NCBI GenBank assembly: GCA_002840715.1
Contig: PHBW01000013.1
Span: 139,445 to 203,444 of the forward strand
DNA: 64,000 bases
Origin: Chloroflexi bacterium HGW-Chloroflexi-4
Lineage (GTDB): Bacteria > Chloroflexota > Anaerolineae > Anaerolineales > Anaerolineaceae
Direction of reading: 5' to 3'
Shown one piece after another: positions 35,511 through 45,278 of this stretch (position 1 is the stretch's first letter; every line of letters begins with the position of its first letter). Made by a program: the position numbers and the translations under genes. The notes under the pieces were generated by a model. That model was given only the letters and a program-made list of their open reading frames with translations, was not told where the DNA came from and did no database searches.

Positions 35511-35550
35511 AATTGGTAAATTGGTAAATTGGTAAATTGGTAAATTAGTG
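35511..35550. repeat. 8-bp tandem repeat AATTGGTA
   Basis: Four perfect copies of AATTGGTA (35511-35542) and a fifth degenerate copy (AATTAGTG), just after the UbiA stop and before its terminator. Confidence 0.85.
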
Positions 35551-35567
35551 AATAAGAATAAGTGTTC

Positions 35568-35603
35568 AAACCGCGGGAGTCTGACAGACTCCCACGGTTT
35601 TTT
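35568..35603 (+). terminator. terminator after the UbiA gene
   Basis: AAACCGCGGGAGTCTG pairs imperfectly with CAGACTCCCACGGTTT, followed by a T-run. Confidence 0.8.
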
Positions 35604-35720
35604 GGTTTACGAGAACTGGGGTTTTTACTAATAAGCCGACTTCTGGTGGTAATGAAATCCATTTCCCTCCCCAATCCAAAAGCATTACAATAATAAAAAT
35701 AATAAACTAAAGGGTTCCTC

Positions 35721-36182
35721 ATGGCAACTCGCATCATTAAAATGGAAAAAGACAAAAAGATCGCGCTGGTGGCGCATGACAACAAGAAAAAGGACTTGCT
35801 CGAGTGGGCAAAGTTCAACCGCGACCTGCTGGCGCATCACGATGTGTATGCCACTGGCACCACCGGTAAGATACTCGAGAAGGAATTGGGGTTTCCGATC
35901 AAGAAGCTGCAAAGCGGACCGCTCGGCGGCGACCAGCAGATCGGTGCCAAGATCGTCGAGAATGAGATCGACTTTTTGATCTTCTTCTGGGATCCGCTTG
36001 AGCCGCAGCCCCACGACCCGGATGTGAAGGCGCTGCTGCGCATGGCCGTGGTCTGGAACATCCCCATGGCGTGCGACCGCGCCACCGCCGATTTCATCAT
36101 TTCGTCCCCGCTGATGGACAGCACCAACGAACGCCAGGTGCCAGATTATGACGCCATTAACCGGCGCAAGCTCAAGGTTTAA
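35721..36182 (+). CDS. mgsA: methylglyoxal synthase
   Basis: A 153-residue protein with the MGS signatures [30 protein letters not shown] (carrying the catalytic Asp) and [17 protein letters not shown]. It converts dihydroxyacetone phosphate to methylglyoxal with loss of phosphate, an overflow bypass of lower glycolysis. AAAGGG precedes the ATG; TACAAT near 35686 may be its -10. Confidence 0.95.
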   Translation: MATRIIKMEKDKKIALVAHDNKKKDLLEWAKFNRDLLAHHDVYATGTTGKILEKELGFPIKKLQSGPLGGDQQIGAKIVENEIDFLIFFWDPLEPQPHDPDVKALLRMAVVWNIPMACDRATADFIISSPLMDSTNERQVPDYDAINRRKLKV

Positions 36183-36268
36183 CACTTTCTGACACATCTC
36201 TTATATAGATTTGAAAACAAAATCGCTGCGGCATCCGTATATTAAGCAATGAATCATAAGGAGAAAAA

Positions 36269-36790
36269 ATGTCAGGCATGAGCACATTGGTCGGGCGCGA
36301 GTTGAAATGGGAACAACCTTCAAGTTCAAAACAAATCTACGAACTGCTCTATTTCAATTCAAGTGTCTGCACCCTGCACCTTGAAAGTTCCTTCAATTCG
36401 AGAGCATCTGCGGTCAATGAAGAAGGCCGCTGGCTCTTTGACCGCAAGGGCTTCTGGCAGCGGGAATCTTTCATTTACGACGCAAACGGTGAAGAGATTG
36501 CCCGATATAAAGCCAACACCTGGCGGCAGGGCGGCACGCTGGTGCTGCCGAATGGCAGAACTTACATCGTCAAATCTAATTTCTGGAGCACGCAGTTCTT
36601 CGTCACCACGTACGATGAACAGCCGCTGATCAGCATCACCAAAATTGGCGGCGTGTTCCATTATTCAGGCTGGGTCGAGATCCACAGCCTGGCCAAAAAC
36701 CTGCCTGAACTGCCCTGGCTGGTGCCGTTTGCCTGGTATTTGGTCATGCTTCAGTTCCGTGATTCCGCGGCAGCGGCTGCGGCGACGTAA
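36269..36790 (+). CDS. conserved unknown protein, possibly Tubby/LURP-like beta fold
   Basis: A 173-residue protein rich in beta strands and aromatic residues (WLFDRKGFWQRESFIYDANG, RTYIVKSNFWSTQFFVTTY), with a C-terminal hydrophobic stretch WLVPFAWYLVMLQF. The repeated turn-strand pattern recalls the Tubby C2/LURP-one fold, but this is a weak impression. No signal peptide is present. A strong SD (AAGGAG) and its own terminator mark it as a real monocistronic gene. Confidence 0.65.
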   Translation: MSGMSTLVGRELKWEQPSSSKQIYELLYFNSSVCTLHLESSFNSRASAVNEEGRWLFDRKGFWQRESFIYDANGEEIARYKANTWRQGGTLVLPNGRTYIVKSNFWSTQFFVTTYDEQPLISITKIGGVFHYSGWVEIHSLAKNLPELPWLVPFAWYLVMLQFRDSAAAAAAT

Positions 36791-36794
36791 CCCC

Positions 36795-36828
36795 CAAAAA
36801 CCCGGAATCTTGAAGATTCCGGGTTTTT
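36795..36828 (+). terminator. terminator, CCCGGAATCTT palindrome
   Basis: AAAACCCGGAATCTT pairs with AAGATTCCGGGTTTTT directly after the stop at 36790. It is related in sequence to hairpins at 37928 and 38868. Confidence 0.9.
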
Positions 36829-36871
36829 TACACGAGGTTGAATAAAAGAGTTAAAATCAAAAATTATTAAT

Positions 36872-36899
36872 TTGATACTATCTTTTATGACGCTATAAT
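36872..36899 (+). promoter_or_regulatory. promoter of the 37031 gene
   Basis: TTGATA (36872-36877), 16-base spacer, TATAAT (36894-36899). It leaves a leader of about 125 bases. Confidence 0.65.
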
Positions 36900-36984
36900 A
36901 TTAATGATTAGGGGCAATATCAGTCAGGTAAAAAATTAATCAATTCAGCTTCGTCATTAAATCTTTAATGGTAATCGGATTAAA

Positions 36985-37003
36985 CCGTGCTCTTTTTGCA
37001 CGG
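36985..37003 (+). other. hairpin in the leader of the 37031 gene
   Basis: CCGTGC-TCTTTTT-GCACGG lies 28 bases upstream of the start codon, between the promoter and the SD. No T-run follows, so it is more likely a stability or translation element than a terminator. Confidence 0.5.
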
Positions 37004-37030
37004 ATCGATTCAATTTAGGAGGATATTGCA

Positions 37031-37816
37031 ATGGCCGAAGTAAATGAAAAATATCGCAACGAGATTTACAAGCAATTTGATTATTTGGCCACATGGCTGC
37101 CGAACAATCAACTGCAACTTGGCGATGTCGGAATTCAAAAAGGAAGTGTATTTAACAAAATTGCCAGCCTTGATGAATTGGAAATTCCTTTTACGAAGGA
37201 AATTGGAATAACCCCTATTGATTTTGTGTTCACTTCTCAATCCGAGATTAAAGTTGAACCAAAAATTGACCTGAATATTGGAATTACCGGGCTTCCCCAA
37301 GTAGTTAAGGCAGGTGTTGATATCAGTTTTCTTCAAAAAGGTGCTTATTATTTTGAGGCTAAAAACTGTTTACAGCATGAGATTACCAACAAAATAAAAT
37401 TAAATAAAGCGATCTTAAAATTAATCGCCAGAAAAATTTGGAAACCTGAGTGGTCATACATTGATACGGTTGTGAATGCAAACTGTGCAACCATTATCGT
37501 ATCCATTTCTAGCACGGCCAACCTGGTTCTTTCAGCCAAAGCCCCCATCGGACCAGGCAACCTGGCTAATCTCGATGTCGGCCTTTCCGTTTATTCTCAA
37601 AAAGGCGAAGTGATCTCATTTTTAGCAGCCCAAGGATTAACCCCCTTATTTAAAGCCACAAAACTTAAAGAACCTTCCTTCTCGTTATTCAAGAAAAGCC
37701 CAACCTACAAAATGCTGATAGAAAAACCAATGAGTTTGGATATGCCTTCAACCATGAATATTGATGAGGCTTTTGTAAGTGTCTCACCTATAGACCATTC
37801 TCGTTCAAGAGTCTAA
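37031..37816 (+). CDS. soluble protein of unknown function
   Basis: A 261-residue protein without signal peptide or membrane helix. The N terminus has FDYLATWLPNNQLQLGDVGI and the middle is strand-rich (IDLNIGITGLPQVVKAGVDI, YYFEAKNC). I recall similar N-terminal segments in uncharacterised proteins but know no function. It is more AT-rich than its neighbours, has a strong promoter, a long structured leader, a strong SD (AGGAGG) and its own terminator. It may be a laterally acquired single gene. Confidence 0.7.
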   Translation: MAEVNEKYRNEIYKQFDYLATWLPNNQLQLGDVGIQKGSVFNKIASLDELEIPFTKEIGITPIDFVFTSQSEIKVEPKIDLNIGITGLPQVVKAGVDISFLQKGAYYFEAKNCLQHEITNKIKLNKAILKLIARKIWKPEWSYIDTVVNANCATIIVSISSTANLVLSAKAPIGPGNLANLDVGLSVYSQKGEVISFLAAQGLTPLFKATKLKEPSFSLFKKSPTYKMLIEKPMSLDMPSTMNIDEAFVSVSPIDHSRSRV

Positions 37817-37927
37817 TACGAGACACGTCTTAACATATATTTACGGGAGAATGCCATACTCCTGCAATCTGAGGATTGAATTTGATGCTAATTAGGAATG
37901 AGTGAGTTTCTGTAAATCAACCCTAGA

Positions 37928-37966
37928 AACCGGGAACCTGAAAAAAACAAGATTCCCGGTTTTCTT
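37928..37966 (+). terminator. terminator after the 37031 gene
   Basis: AACCGGGAA (37929-37937) pairs with TTCCCGGTT (37953-37961), followed by TTCTTT. A half-copy (GATTCCGGTTTTTT) follows at 37971. Confidence 0.75.
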
Positions 37967-38044
37967 TGAAGATTCCGGTTTTTTTATTGCCTTTCTGGAA
38001 AATTAGTTCTATAATATTCCTAATTATTCAGAAAGCAGGTCATT

Positions 38045-38884
38045 ATGATTTTTACTTATCGCGACATCCCCATTTATTACGAGATCGTCGGCACAGGTCG
38101 CCCGCTGGTCACCATCCATGGATGGAGCCCGGATCACCGCCTGATGAAAGGCAGTCTCGAACCGGTCTTTGAAACCCTCGACACGCCCTGGCAGCGCATT
38201 TACTTTGACCTGCCCGGCATGGGTCAAACGCCTGGCGCGCCGTGGATTGACGGCAGCGACGCCATGCTTGAGGTGGTGCTGGCCTTGATTGACGGCCTAC
38301 TCGGCGACAAGCAGTTTGCCATCGCGGGTGAATCCTACGGCGGTTACCTGACACGGGGAGTGATCAAGAGACGTCCCAACCAGGTGGATGGCATGCTGCT
38401 GATCTGCCCGGTGGCCGATCAGGCGACCCGCCTTGAACACGCGCCCGCCTTTCAGGTGATCGAAAAGGATGAAGCCTTTGTCAACAGCCTGACTGAAGAA
38501 GAGCAGAAGTATTTCACAGGCATCAACGTGGTGCAGACGCGGCGCGTATGGAATAAGTTTAATGAGGATGTCATCCCCGGACTCAAACTGGCGGACAACG
38601 CGTTTCTCGAAAAAGTTCTCAGCCAGCATGTGCCTTATTCATTTAATGTGGATAAACTGGACGCACCCTTCATGAAGCCCTCGCTGATGGTGATGGGCCG
38701 GCAAGATCACGTGGTCGGCTACCGCGACCAGTGGGATTTGATTGAGAACTTCCCGCGCGCCACTTTTGTGGTGCTTGACAAGGCCGGGCACAATATGCAA
38801 ATTGAGCAGGATACCCTGTTTTACGCCCTGGTTAAAGAGTGGCTTGAGAGAATGTCGTTAACCCCATATACCGGGAATTTTTAA
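38045..38884 (+). CDS. alpha/beta hydrolase
   Basis: A 279-residue alpha/beta hydrolase with oxyanion-hole segment HGWSPD, nucleophile elbow GESYGG (Ser), the acid in GRQDHVVG and the catalytic His in KAGHNMQ. The substrate may be an ester, peptide or lactone. The last seven codons and the stop are part of a long terminator-like palindrome. A VOC gene follows 32 bases later. Confidence 0.92.
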   Translation: MIFTYRDIPIYYEIVGTGRPLVTIHGWSPDHRLMKGSLEPVFETLDTPWQRIYFDLPGMGQTPGAPWIDGSDAMLEVVLALIDGLLGDKQFAIAGESYGGYLTRGVIKRRPNQVDGMLLICPVADQATRLEHAPAFQVIEKDEAFVNSLTEEEQKYFTGINVVQTRRVWNKFNEDVIPGLKLADNAFLEKVLSQHVPYSFNVDKLDAPFMKPSLMVMGRQDHVVGYRDQWDLIENFPRATFVVLDKAGHNMQIEQDTLFYALVKEWLERMSLTPYTGNF

Positions 38885-38896
38885 AATTCCCGGTAT
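38868..38896 (+). terminator. palindrome overlapping the hydrolase stop codon
   Basis: A 14-bp near-perfect palindrome (ATACCGGGAATTTT / AAAATTCCCGGTAT) spans the TAA at 38882-38884. Only TTT follows, so termination may be weak. Its core CCGGGAATT matches the neighbouring terminators. Confidence 0.6.
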
Positions 38897-38916
38897 TTAG
38901 ATACACGGAGAATCGC

Positions 38917-39327
38917 ATGAAACAATCCATCATCCATATCGCGTTGGTTGTGCGGGATTACGACGAAGCCATTGCCTTCTACACCCAGAAACTTCACTTT
39001 TCTTTAATAGAAGACACCTACCAACCTGAACAGGATAAACGCTGGGTGGTGGTGGCGCCGCCCAACTCGAACGGTACCACCTTGCTGCTGGCGCGCGCCT
39101 CCAAACCTGAGCAGGAACCCTTCGTCGGCAACCAGGCCGGCGGCAGGGTCTTCCTTTTTCTCAATAGCGATGACTTCTGGCGCGACTACAACGAAATGGT
39201 TGAGAAGGGCATCAAGTTCATCCGTCCGCCCAAGGTGGAATCTTACGGAACGGTGGCCGTCTTTGAAGACCTCTACGGCAACCTGTGGGACTTGCTGCAG
39301 CTAAATCCCGACCACCCGTTGGCATAA
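38917..39327 (+). CDS. VOC-family protein
   Basis: A 136-residue VOC domain starting SIIHIALVVRDYDEAIAFYT, with ERW-like KRWVVVAPP, and ending AVFEDLYGNLWDLLQ, where the metal-ligand position of glyoxalases lies (here D or W region, Glu not obvious). GGAG precedes the ATG. It is likely cotranscribed with the upstream hydrolase. It is not a close copy of the VOC protein at 2812. Confidence 0.87.
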   Translation: MKQSIIHIALVVRDYDEAIAFYTQKLHFSLIEDTYQPEQDKRWVVVAPPNSNGTTLLLARASKPEQEPFVGNQAGGRVFLFLNSDDFWRDYNEMVEKGIKFIRPPKVESYGTVAVFEDLYGNLWDLLQLNPDHPLA

Positions 39328-39489
39328 GATTCCTAGAATTTATGCAAAATTACTGGTAATCCTTCTCAATATCCTTCATAATGAATTCAAATAAGCTGTG
39401 AAGCGTCGATTTTTTGACTTTTGTCTTGATTTGTGCTATTCTACTCATTTGTAATTCGAGTAATAATTCCATATCGAAGGATTTTGCGG

Positions 39490-40332
39490 ATGCATCATGA
39501 ACGTGTATCGGATAATGTTTACTGGTTCCAGAGTGAAATTTACGCTCAGGTAACCGCCGGAGCGATTACCGGCCCCAATTGGGCAGTGGTGATTGATACC
39601 CTGGCCCTGCCTGACGAATCATTAGAAATGCGCAGTTTTATTGAAGAACAACTGGGCGTGCCGGTTAAATATGTGATTAACACCCACTATCACGCCGACC
39701 ACTCCTGGGGCAACTGTTTCTTCCCCGGCGCGACTGTCATCTCTCATTCCCTCGGACATACCATGATGCTGCAAAAGGGTCTGCCATCACTTGAATCCGC
39801 CAAAAAGCAGAATCCCATTTTCAAACCGGTCAAACTGATCGATCCGCAGATGACCTTCACAGAAGGATCCTTATCGCTGCGAGTGGGCAAGAAAAACCTC
39901 ATCATGAGCCTCACCCCCGGCCACTCAGCGGACTCAATTTCGGTATTGGTTGAAGAAGACCGCGTGCTCTTTGCCGGCGATGCCTTCATGCCCATCCCCT
40001 ACATGGTGGATGGCAATGAAGAGGAACTGCTGGCGACGATCAAACGCATCGGCAAAATGGGTCTCGAAAACATCATTCAGGGCCACGGAGACATCATTCT
40101 GCGCGGCGAGATTGAAGAAGCCACGCGTGAAAATGTGGCTTACCTCACCAGCCTGCGCAAAGCCGTCAAAGCCGCTGCCAAGAAACGCGAACCCCTTGAA
40201 GCTCTGGCTGAGATTGATATTGAATCCTGCGGCAAAAGCCGGGTTGTGCTCACCGGTCTGGGGATAGAACTGCACAAGCGCAACGTGATGCACGTTTACA
40301 ATCACCTCTCGGAAGAAGTCGAAACCAACTAA
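39490..40332 (+). CDS. MBL-fold metallohydrolase
   Basis: A 280-residue metallo-beta-lactamase-fold protein from ATG 39490, which has AAGGA upstream and starts MHHERVSDNVYWF; a longer reading lacks an SD. Metal ligands are THYHADH (HxHxDH), TPGHSADS, FAGDAF and QGHGD. Such proteins hydrolyse thioesters, lactones or other esters. The C-terminal 70 residues are helical and basic (KAVKAAAKKREP). Confidence 0.9.
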   Translation: MHHERVSDNVYWFQSEIYAQVTAGAITGPNWAVVIDTLALPDESLEMRSFIEEQLGVPVKYVINTHYHADHSWGNCFFPGATVISHSLGHTMMLQKGLPSLESAKKQNPIFKPVKLIDPQMTFTEGSLSLRVGKKNLIMSLTPGHSADSISVLVEEDRVLFAGDAFMPIPYMVDGNEEELLATIKRIGKMGLENIIQGHGDIILRGEIEEATRENVAYLTSLRKAVKAAAKKREPLEALAEIDIESCGKSRVVLTGLGIELHKRNVMHVYNHLSEEVETN

Positions 40333-40335
40333 TAA

Positions 40336-40360
40336 AAAACCGGCCTTTAGGCCGGTTTTG
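40336..40360. terminator. bidirectional terminator between MBL gene and plsY
   Basis: AAACCGGCC-TTTA-GGCCGGTTT between two convergent stops, with T-rich flanks on both strands. Confidence 0.85.
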
Positions 40361-40363
40361 ATT

Positions 40364-41044
40364 TTATTGTTCCTGTGATTGCTTTTGTTTGAATTTCTTC
40401 TCAAACAAAGCCCGCAGACCTACTGCGCGTTCGGTGCCTTCAGCCAGACGTTTGAGGTTCGGCCTTAGTGCATAAAGGACGATCACCAAGGTGGCCGCGC
40501 CGTAAAAAACAAACTCCCACGGACCCAAGCCGGCAGCGGCTTCGTAGCCAAACAATATCAACGAGAAAAATGCAATGCTGATGGTGGTAATAGACGCATA
40601 ACCAATGCCGATGTAAACCAGCACAATCAGAGGCAATATGATCATCCAACTATAAGGTACAAGCGCAATCGCCCCACCCAATGTGGTGGAACCGCCAGCG
40701 CCGCCTTTTAAGACCCACTTGCCCTCTGCAGACTTTTCCATCAAAAAGACTGAGAAAATCTGTCCGACCACGGCCAGAATAACTGCAAATATTTTTACCC
40801 ACATGTTCTCGGGCAAAATGGAAGCCGCCACAAACCCGGCCAGAATACCCTTACCGGCATCACCCACAGCCGTGAATAAACCTGCCAAAAACCCTGCCGC
40901 GCGCATGACATTCGTGCCGCCGACCCTGCCGCTTCCCAGGGTGCGCACATCGGTGCCTTTGAAAATCTTGACGATCAACCACCCGATGGGGATGGAACCA
41001 ATCAAATAGGCTAACACTAAAATGATCAGAACTTTAAATACCAT
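40364..41044 (-). CDS. plsY: glycerol-3-phosphate acyltransferase PlsY
   Basis: A 226-residue membrane enzyme with five or more helices. The family motifs are YLIGSIPIGWL, GSGRVGGTNVMRAAG and KGGAGGSTTLGG. It transfers acyl groups from acyl phosphate to glycerol 3-phosphate, the first step of membrane lipid synthesis. The C-terminal tail (LFEKKFKQKQSQEQ) is longer and more basic than usual. Confidence 0.93.
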   Translation of the reverse strand: MVFKVLIILVLAYLIGSIPIGWLIVKIFKGTDVRTLGSGRVGGTNVMRAAGFLAGLFTAVGDAGKGILAGFVAASILPENMWVKIFAVILAVVGQIFSVFLMEKSAEGKWVLKGGAGGSTTLGGAIALVPYSWMIILPLIVLVYIGIGYASITTISIAFFSLILFGYEAAAGLGPWEFVFYGAATLVIVLYALRPNLKRLAEGTERAVGLRALFEKKFKQKQSQEQ

Positions 41045-41109
41045 TTTTTCTCTCCGTTAAGCTTCATAATAACTAACCCCGTCCCCGCTAAACGGATGCT
41101 CATTTTTCT

Positions 41110-41916
41110 TTAAATAAAGATAGCTAAAGCAAAGAAAATGACTATCAATAATGTCGGTTCGATCCAGACCAGGTTGCCGGGCCTTTTTTCTTCAATGCCG
41201 CCGGCCAGGTTGATCAAGGCATAGGTGACGCCAATCAACACCAACCCAAATTGAAGCGGCCGCAGTGGAAGATAAAACAAACCTGTGGCAAGCTGCGTAA
41301 CGAAAAGGCTGATCCCGGCTGTCCAGGCCAAGTTCCAGCCGCCCAGCCTGAGATGGAGCGTTTTGGCGGTTACCACTGCCACCGCTGGCAAAATGGCAAG
41401 CAGCACGATATAGAGCCTGAGACCTGAGCCGCGCACGGCAATCAGGAGCACCAAAAGCAGCGCATAAGACATGGCGCTCAGACTCACTCTGGCAATCGGA
41501 AAGCGCAAATCACCCGGGTCAACTGAAATATATTCAGCGATCAGCACTGCCGTCAGCAGCAAACCGCCCAGAGACAAAACCGCCCACCAGGATCCGCTGA
41601 TCTGCAAATTGTTAAGCGGCACACTGATCACCAGCGCCGTAAAAGCGGGGATGAGCCAATGGTGAAACCTTCTGCCGCCGCCCAAACCCGGATGCGCATT
41701 GATCAGCCAATCCGCACCGGCGGCTGCCAGCAGCCCAACCACCACAGAAATGATGGTCATAAAATTGATCTCGAAGGTCAACAAAAAACCAGGCAGCTGA
41801 ATATCAATGGATTGGGTCGGGAAATTAATAAAAGCGGTCAAGGCATACGCTAAAAGGATCACTGCCGTGACAACACTAAGGTGGTCAATACTGGGGAGTG
41901 CTTCGTGTTCTTTCAC
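41110..41916 (-). CDS. multi-helix membrane protein, unknown (DUF5656-like)
   Basis: A 268-residue protein with about eight membrane helices and short loops such as NAHPGLGGGRRFHHW. From memory it resembles DUF5656 proteins of Chloroflexota, without a known role. Its start overlaps the upstream region of the divergent gene at 42007. Confidence 0.7.
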   Translation of the reverse strand: MKEHEALPSIDHLSVVTAVILLAYALTAFINFPTQSIDIQLPGFLLTFEINFMTIISVVVGLLAAAGADWLINAHPGLGGGRRFHHWLIPAFTALVISVPLNNLQISGSWWAVLSLGGLLLTAVLIAEYISVDPGDLRFPIARVSLSAMSYALLLVLLIAVRGSGLRLYIVLLAILPAVAVVTAKTLHLRLGGWNLAWTAGISLFVTQLATGLFYLPLRPLQFGLVLIGVTYALINLAGGIEEKRPGNLVWIEPTLLIVIFFALAIFI

Positions 41917-42006
41917 ACCTCTATTTTACCTGATGAAGTTAAAATTAGAACATACCATCAAAAAAAGCGCAGGCACAAGGCCATTTATGGTAAAATTACC
42001 GTTTGT

Positions 42007-43038
42007 ATGAAAAAAACGATTTACTCTCTCACTGGAACACCTCCCAAATTGTTCCCCACATTGATCAAGGGATTCAATACCATTGCCAACCATTGGTATC
42101 TGATTCTCTTTCCTGTGGTTATTGACGCACTGCTCTGGCTGGGTCCAAAGCTCAAGGTAAAAACCTTGATGATGCCTTTCATTAACACCATGACTGAAAA
42201 TGTGCTCAAGATCAGTCCGCCCGAGATGCTGCCGACCGCCCAAACCTACCAGGCATTGTGGGATCAATTGATCAACCAGTTCAACCTGACTTCTTTAATC
42301 CGCACCCTGCCGATTGGTGTTCCAAGCATCATTGCACGCCAATCTCCTCTGACTTCCCCGCTCGGACCAGGCATTTCGTATGAACTGCCTACCGTCAATT
42401 GGGTGTTTATCGCATTGGGAATCCTTCTGCTGGTCGGATTCTTGTTGGGCAGTATCTATTTCATCCTTGTCTCGCAGGTTACCGCTCCAGACGCAGGCAA
42501 GATGAGCCTGAAAGATGTTTTTTCAGCTTATTTGCAGAGCCTGATCATGTTTTGCTTAATGATCATATTGCTGATCCTGATCTCCGTTCCATTATTAATG
42601 CTGCTTTCGATCCTTTCATTAATCAATTTGGGCATCGGCCAATTCTTCATGATGGTGGCTGCCTTTTTGCTGCTCTGGCTGTTGATGCCCCTGGTCTTTT
42701 CGCCTCACGGCGTGTTTGTCTTGAAACAAAAAGCACTTCCCTCCATGTTGATCTCGGTGCGTTTGGTGAGATTATTCCTGCCAGGCACCGGATTGTTCGT
42801 GATGACCAGCATTTTAATCAGCGAAGGTCTGAATATGTTGTGGACGATCCCCGACCCAGATTCATGGATGACCATGATCGGGATCGGCGGACATGCGTTC
42901 ATTATTACCGGATTACTGGCAGCCAGTTTCATTTATTACCGCGAAGGGTTAAAATGGATGCAGGATAACCTGCAAAAAATGGCTGAAGCCACAAAAATGC
43001 AACAAGAAAACGGAGGCACCACCCTTGAGCAACGATAA
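42007..43038 (+). CDS. multi-helix membrane protein, unknown
   Basis: A 343-residue protein with about six membrane helices and a cytoplasmic C terminus ([20 protein letters not shown]). The start [10 protein letters not shown] at 42007 is preferred to longer readings. TGG-TAAAAT (41988-41996) ends eleven bases before this ATG, so the message may have almost no leader. It overlaps gyrB by 14 bases, so the two are probably cotranscribed. Confidence 0.75.
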   Translation: MKKTIYSLTGTPPKLFPTLIKGFNTIANHWYLILFPVVIDALLWLGPKLKVKTLMMPFINTMTENVLKISPPEMLPTAQTYQALWDQLINQFNLTSLIRTLPIGVPSIIARQSPLTSPLGPGISYELPTVNWVFIALGILLLVGFLLGSIYFILVSQVTAPDAGKMSLKDVFSAYLQSLIMFCLMIILLILISVPLLMLLSILSLINLGIGQFFMMVAAFLLLWLLMPLVFSPHGVFVLKQKALPSMLISVRLVRLFLPGTGLFVMTSILISEGLNMLWTIPDPDSWMTMIGIGGHAFIITGLLAASFIYYREGLKWMQDNLQKMAEATKMQQENGGTTLEQR

Positions 43039-44950
43039 CGCATCCTCTTACGGCGCTAAAGATATTCAGGTACTTGAAGGGCTCGAAGCAGTCCGCCGCC
43101 GTCCCGGCATGTATGTGGGTGGCACGGACCTCAAAGCACTTCACCATCTGGTCTATGAAGTGGTGGATAACGCCATCGATGAAGCCCTGGCGGGTGTCTG
43201 TAACCGCATCGAAGTGGTGATCAACGCCGACAGCAGCGTCAGCGTGATTGACAACGGCCGCGGCATCCCCGTAGATATTCATCCCGAAAAGAAAAAATCA
43301 GCCCTTGAAGTCGTCATGACTATTCTGCATGCGGGCGGCAAGTTCGGTCACTCCGCTTATAAAGTCTCGGGCGGTTTGCACGGCGTAGGCGTCTCGGCAG
43401 TCAACGCCCTTTCGGAGTGGTGCGAAGTGCGCGTTTACCTCAACGGACAGATTCACTTCCAACGTTACGAGCGCGGCATCCCCATGGAACCGGTCAAGAT
43501 GATCGGCAAATGCGACCCCAACCAGAGCGGAACCAACGTCACCTTCAAATTTGACCGTGAGATTTTCAAAGAAGAAGGTCTCGATTTCAAATTTGACACA
43601 CTGGTGGCACGTTTCAGAGAAATGGCTTTTGTCACCCGAAATGTGACCATTAAATTAGTTGACAATCGTCCGCCAGAACGTGAGATCACCTTCCTCTTTG
43701 AAGGCGGCATCACCTCTTTTGTGCGCTATATGAACAAGAATCGCGAAGTGCTGCATCCCGTCTTCTATGTTGAAAAAGAAATTGAAAACATCGGCATTGA
43801 AATTGCCTTGCAATACACTGATGCCTACAGCGAAGCGGTTTACTCCTTTGCCAACACCATCAATACCATTGACGGCGGCACGCACATGACCGGCCTGCGC
43901 ACGGCAGTCACCCGCGTGGTGAACGATTATGCCAAACGCGCCAAACTGCTCAAGGATGTTGACCCCAACTTCAGCGGCGACGACACCCGTGAAGGCATGA
44001 CCGCCATTGTCAGCATCAAGCATCCTGATCCGCAGTTTGAAAGCCAGACCAAAGTCAAGCTGATGAACCCTGAAGTGCAGACCTATGTGCAGCAGGTGGT
44101 GGGTGAAGCTTTCAGTGCCTTTTTGGATGAAAACCCCGCGGCCGCCAAAGCCATTATTTCAAAATGCCTGACCTCAGCCCGCGCCCGCGATGCAGCCCGC
44201 AAAGCCCGCGACCTCGTCATCCGCAAGTCGGCTCTCGAAAGCCTGACTCTGCCCGGCAAACTGGCCGACTGCTCCGAACGCGACAGCACCAAGACAGAAA
44301 TTTATATTGTTGAAGGTAATTCGGCAGGCGGCTCAGCCAAAATGGGCCGCGACCGTCACTTCCAGGCCATCCTTCCGTTGCGCGGCAAGATTCTCAACAC
44401 CGAACGCGCCCGTTTGGATAAGATGCTCGGCAATGAAGAAATCAAATCCATGATCTCGGCCTTTGGCACAGGCATTGGCGATAACTTTGATGTCAAAAAC
44501 CTGCGCTACGGCCGTGTCATCATCATGACAGATGCTGACGTTGACGGCTCGCACATCCGCACCCTGCTGCTGACCTTGTTCTTTAGATATATGAAGCCAT
44601 TGATCGAGCAAGGACACATTTATATTGCCCAACCGCCGCTCTATCGCATTGCACACCGCCAGACGATCAAATACGTTTACGTGGAAGCTGAAAAAGACGC
44701 CTATTTGAAAGAATTGGGTCCTATTGCTGAGAAGGCCACCATGCAGCGTTATAAAGGTTTGGGTGAAATGAACCCCGAGCAGCTTTGGGAAACCACCATG
44801 AACCCCGAAACCCGCACCCTGCTGCAGGTCTCAATTGAAGATGCCGCCTCTGCGGATCACACCTTTGATATGCTCATGGGTGCAGCTGTGCCGCCGCGTA
44901 CTAAATTCATCACCACGCATGCGCATGCCGTCCGCAATTTGGATGTGTAG
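43025..44950 (+). CDS. gyrB: DNA gyrase subunit B
   Basis: A 641-residue type IIA topoisomerase ATPase subunit. GHKL ATPase motifs are [18 protein letters not shown] and [14 protein letters not shown]. The transducer domain follows, then TOPRIM with [10 protein letters not shown] and DADVDGSH, and the tail AHAVRNLDV. With GyrA (not in the window) it introduces negative supercoils. TTG 43025 has GGAGG eight bases upstream and overlaps the previous gene. The last 17 codons recur as diverged fragments at 50097 and 51517. Confidence 0.96.
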   Translation: MSNDNASSYGAKDIQVLEGLEAVRRRPGMYVGGTDLKALHHLVYEVVDNAIDEALAGVCNRIEVVINADSSVSVIDNGRGIPVDIHPEKKKSALEVVMTILHAGGKFGHSAYKVSGGLHGVGVSAVNALSEWCEVRVYLNGQIHFQRYERGIPMEPVKMIGKCDPNQSGTNVTFKFDREIFKEEGLDFKFDTLVARFREMAFVTRNVTIKLVDNRPPEREITFLFEGGITSFVRYMNKNREVLHPVFYVEKEIENIGIEIALQYTDAYSEAVYSFANTINTIDGGTHMTGLRTAVTRVVNDYAKRAKLLKDVDPNFSGDDTREGMTAIVSIKHPDPQFESQTKVKLMNPEVQTYVQQVVGEAFSAFLDENPAAAKAIISKCLTSARARDAARKARDLVIRKSALESLTLPGKLADCSERDSTKTEIYIVEGNSAGGSAKMGRDRHFQAILPLRGKILNTERARLDKMLGNEEIKSMISAFGTGIGDNFDVKNLRYGRVIIMTDADVDGSHIRTLLLTLFFRYMKPLIEQGHIYIAQPPLYRIAHRQTIKYVYVEAEKDAYLKELGPIAEKATMQRYKGLGEMNPEQLWETTMNPETRTLLQVSIEDAASADHTFDMLMGAAVPPRTKFITTHAHAVRNLDV

Positions 44951-45006
44951 CTGTAGGATGTCATAAAATTAAGTGTTGATTTCAAATAAAATCAACTCGA
45001 AGATGG

Positions 45007-45037
45007 AAAAGATTTGGAGAATTCTCCAAATCTTTTT
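45007..45037 (+). terminator. gyrB terminator
   Basis: AAAAGATTTGGAGAA pairs with TTCTCCAAATCTTTT, followed by T, about 60 bases after gyrB. Confidence 0.9.
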
Positions 45038-45164
45038 GTTTAGATAGTTCCTCTACCAACAACCCCTTTTTACGATATGTAACCTCTGTAATAAATATCA
45101 GGATACTAATTCCTCTTTAAAGAATATTCAAAACTAGAATTTTAATTATTTTTTAATTTTTAAG

Positions 45165-45258
45165 TTGCACTAAGTTTTTTAATCGCTATAATAAAATTAC
45201 TTCTGTTCCCAATCAATTTAAGAGAACAGTACAAACTAGGCACTAATTGTGCCTTTTT
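45165..45258 (+). promoter_or_regulatory. promoter and attenuator-like leader of the ABC transporter operon
   Basis: TTGCAC (45165-45170), 16-base spacer and TATAAT (45187-45192). The leader then has a first stem CTGTTC/GAACAG (45203-45208 with 45224-45229) and a second AGGCAC/GTGCCT (45238-45243 with 45249-45254) that runs into TTTTT, which looks like an intrinsic attenuator 20 bases before the SD. No Fur-box-like site or known riboswitch was recognised. Confidence 0.55.
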
Positions 45259-45278
45259 AAAACTCTGGAGGAGAGAAA

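Noticed and set aside
35511..35550. Possible CRISPR-like array
   Set aside because: The unit is 8 bp with no spacers, and no cas genes are near.
45193..45278. Fur box or known metal riboswitch in the ABC leader
   Set aside because: No GATAATGATAAT-like palindrome and no match to known riboswitch cores by eye.
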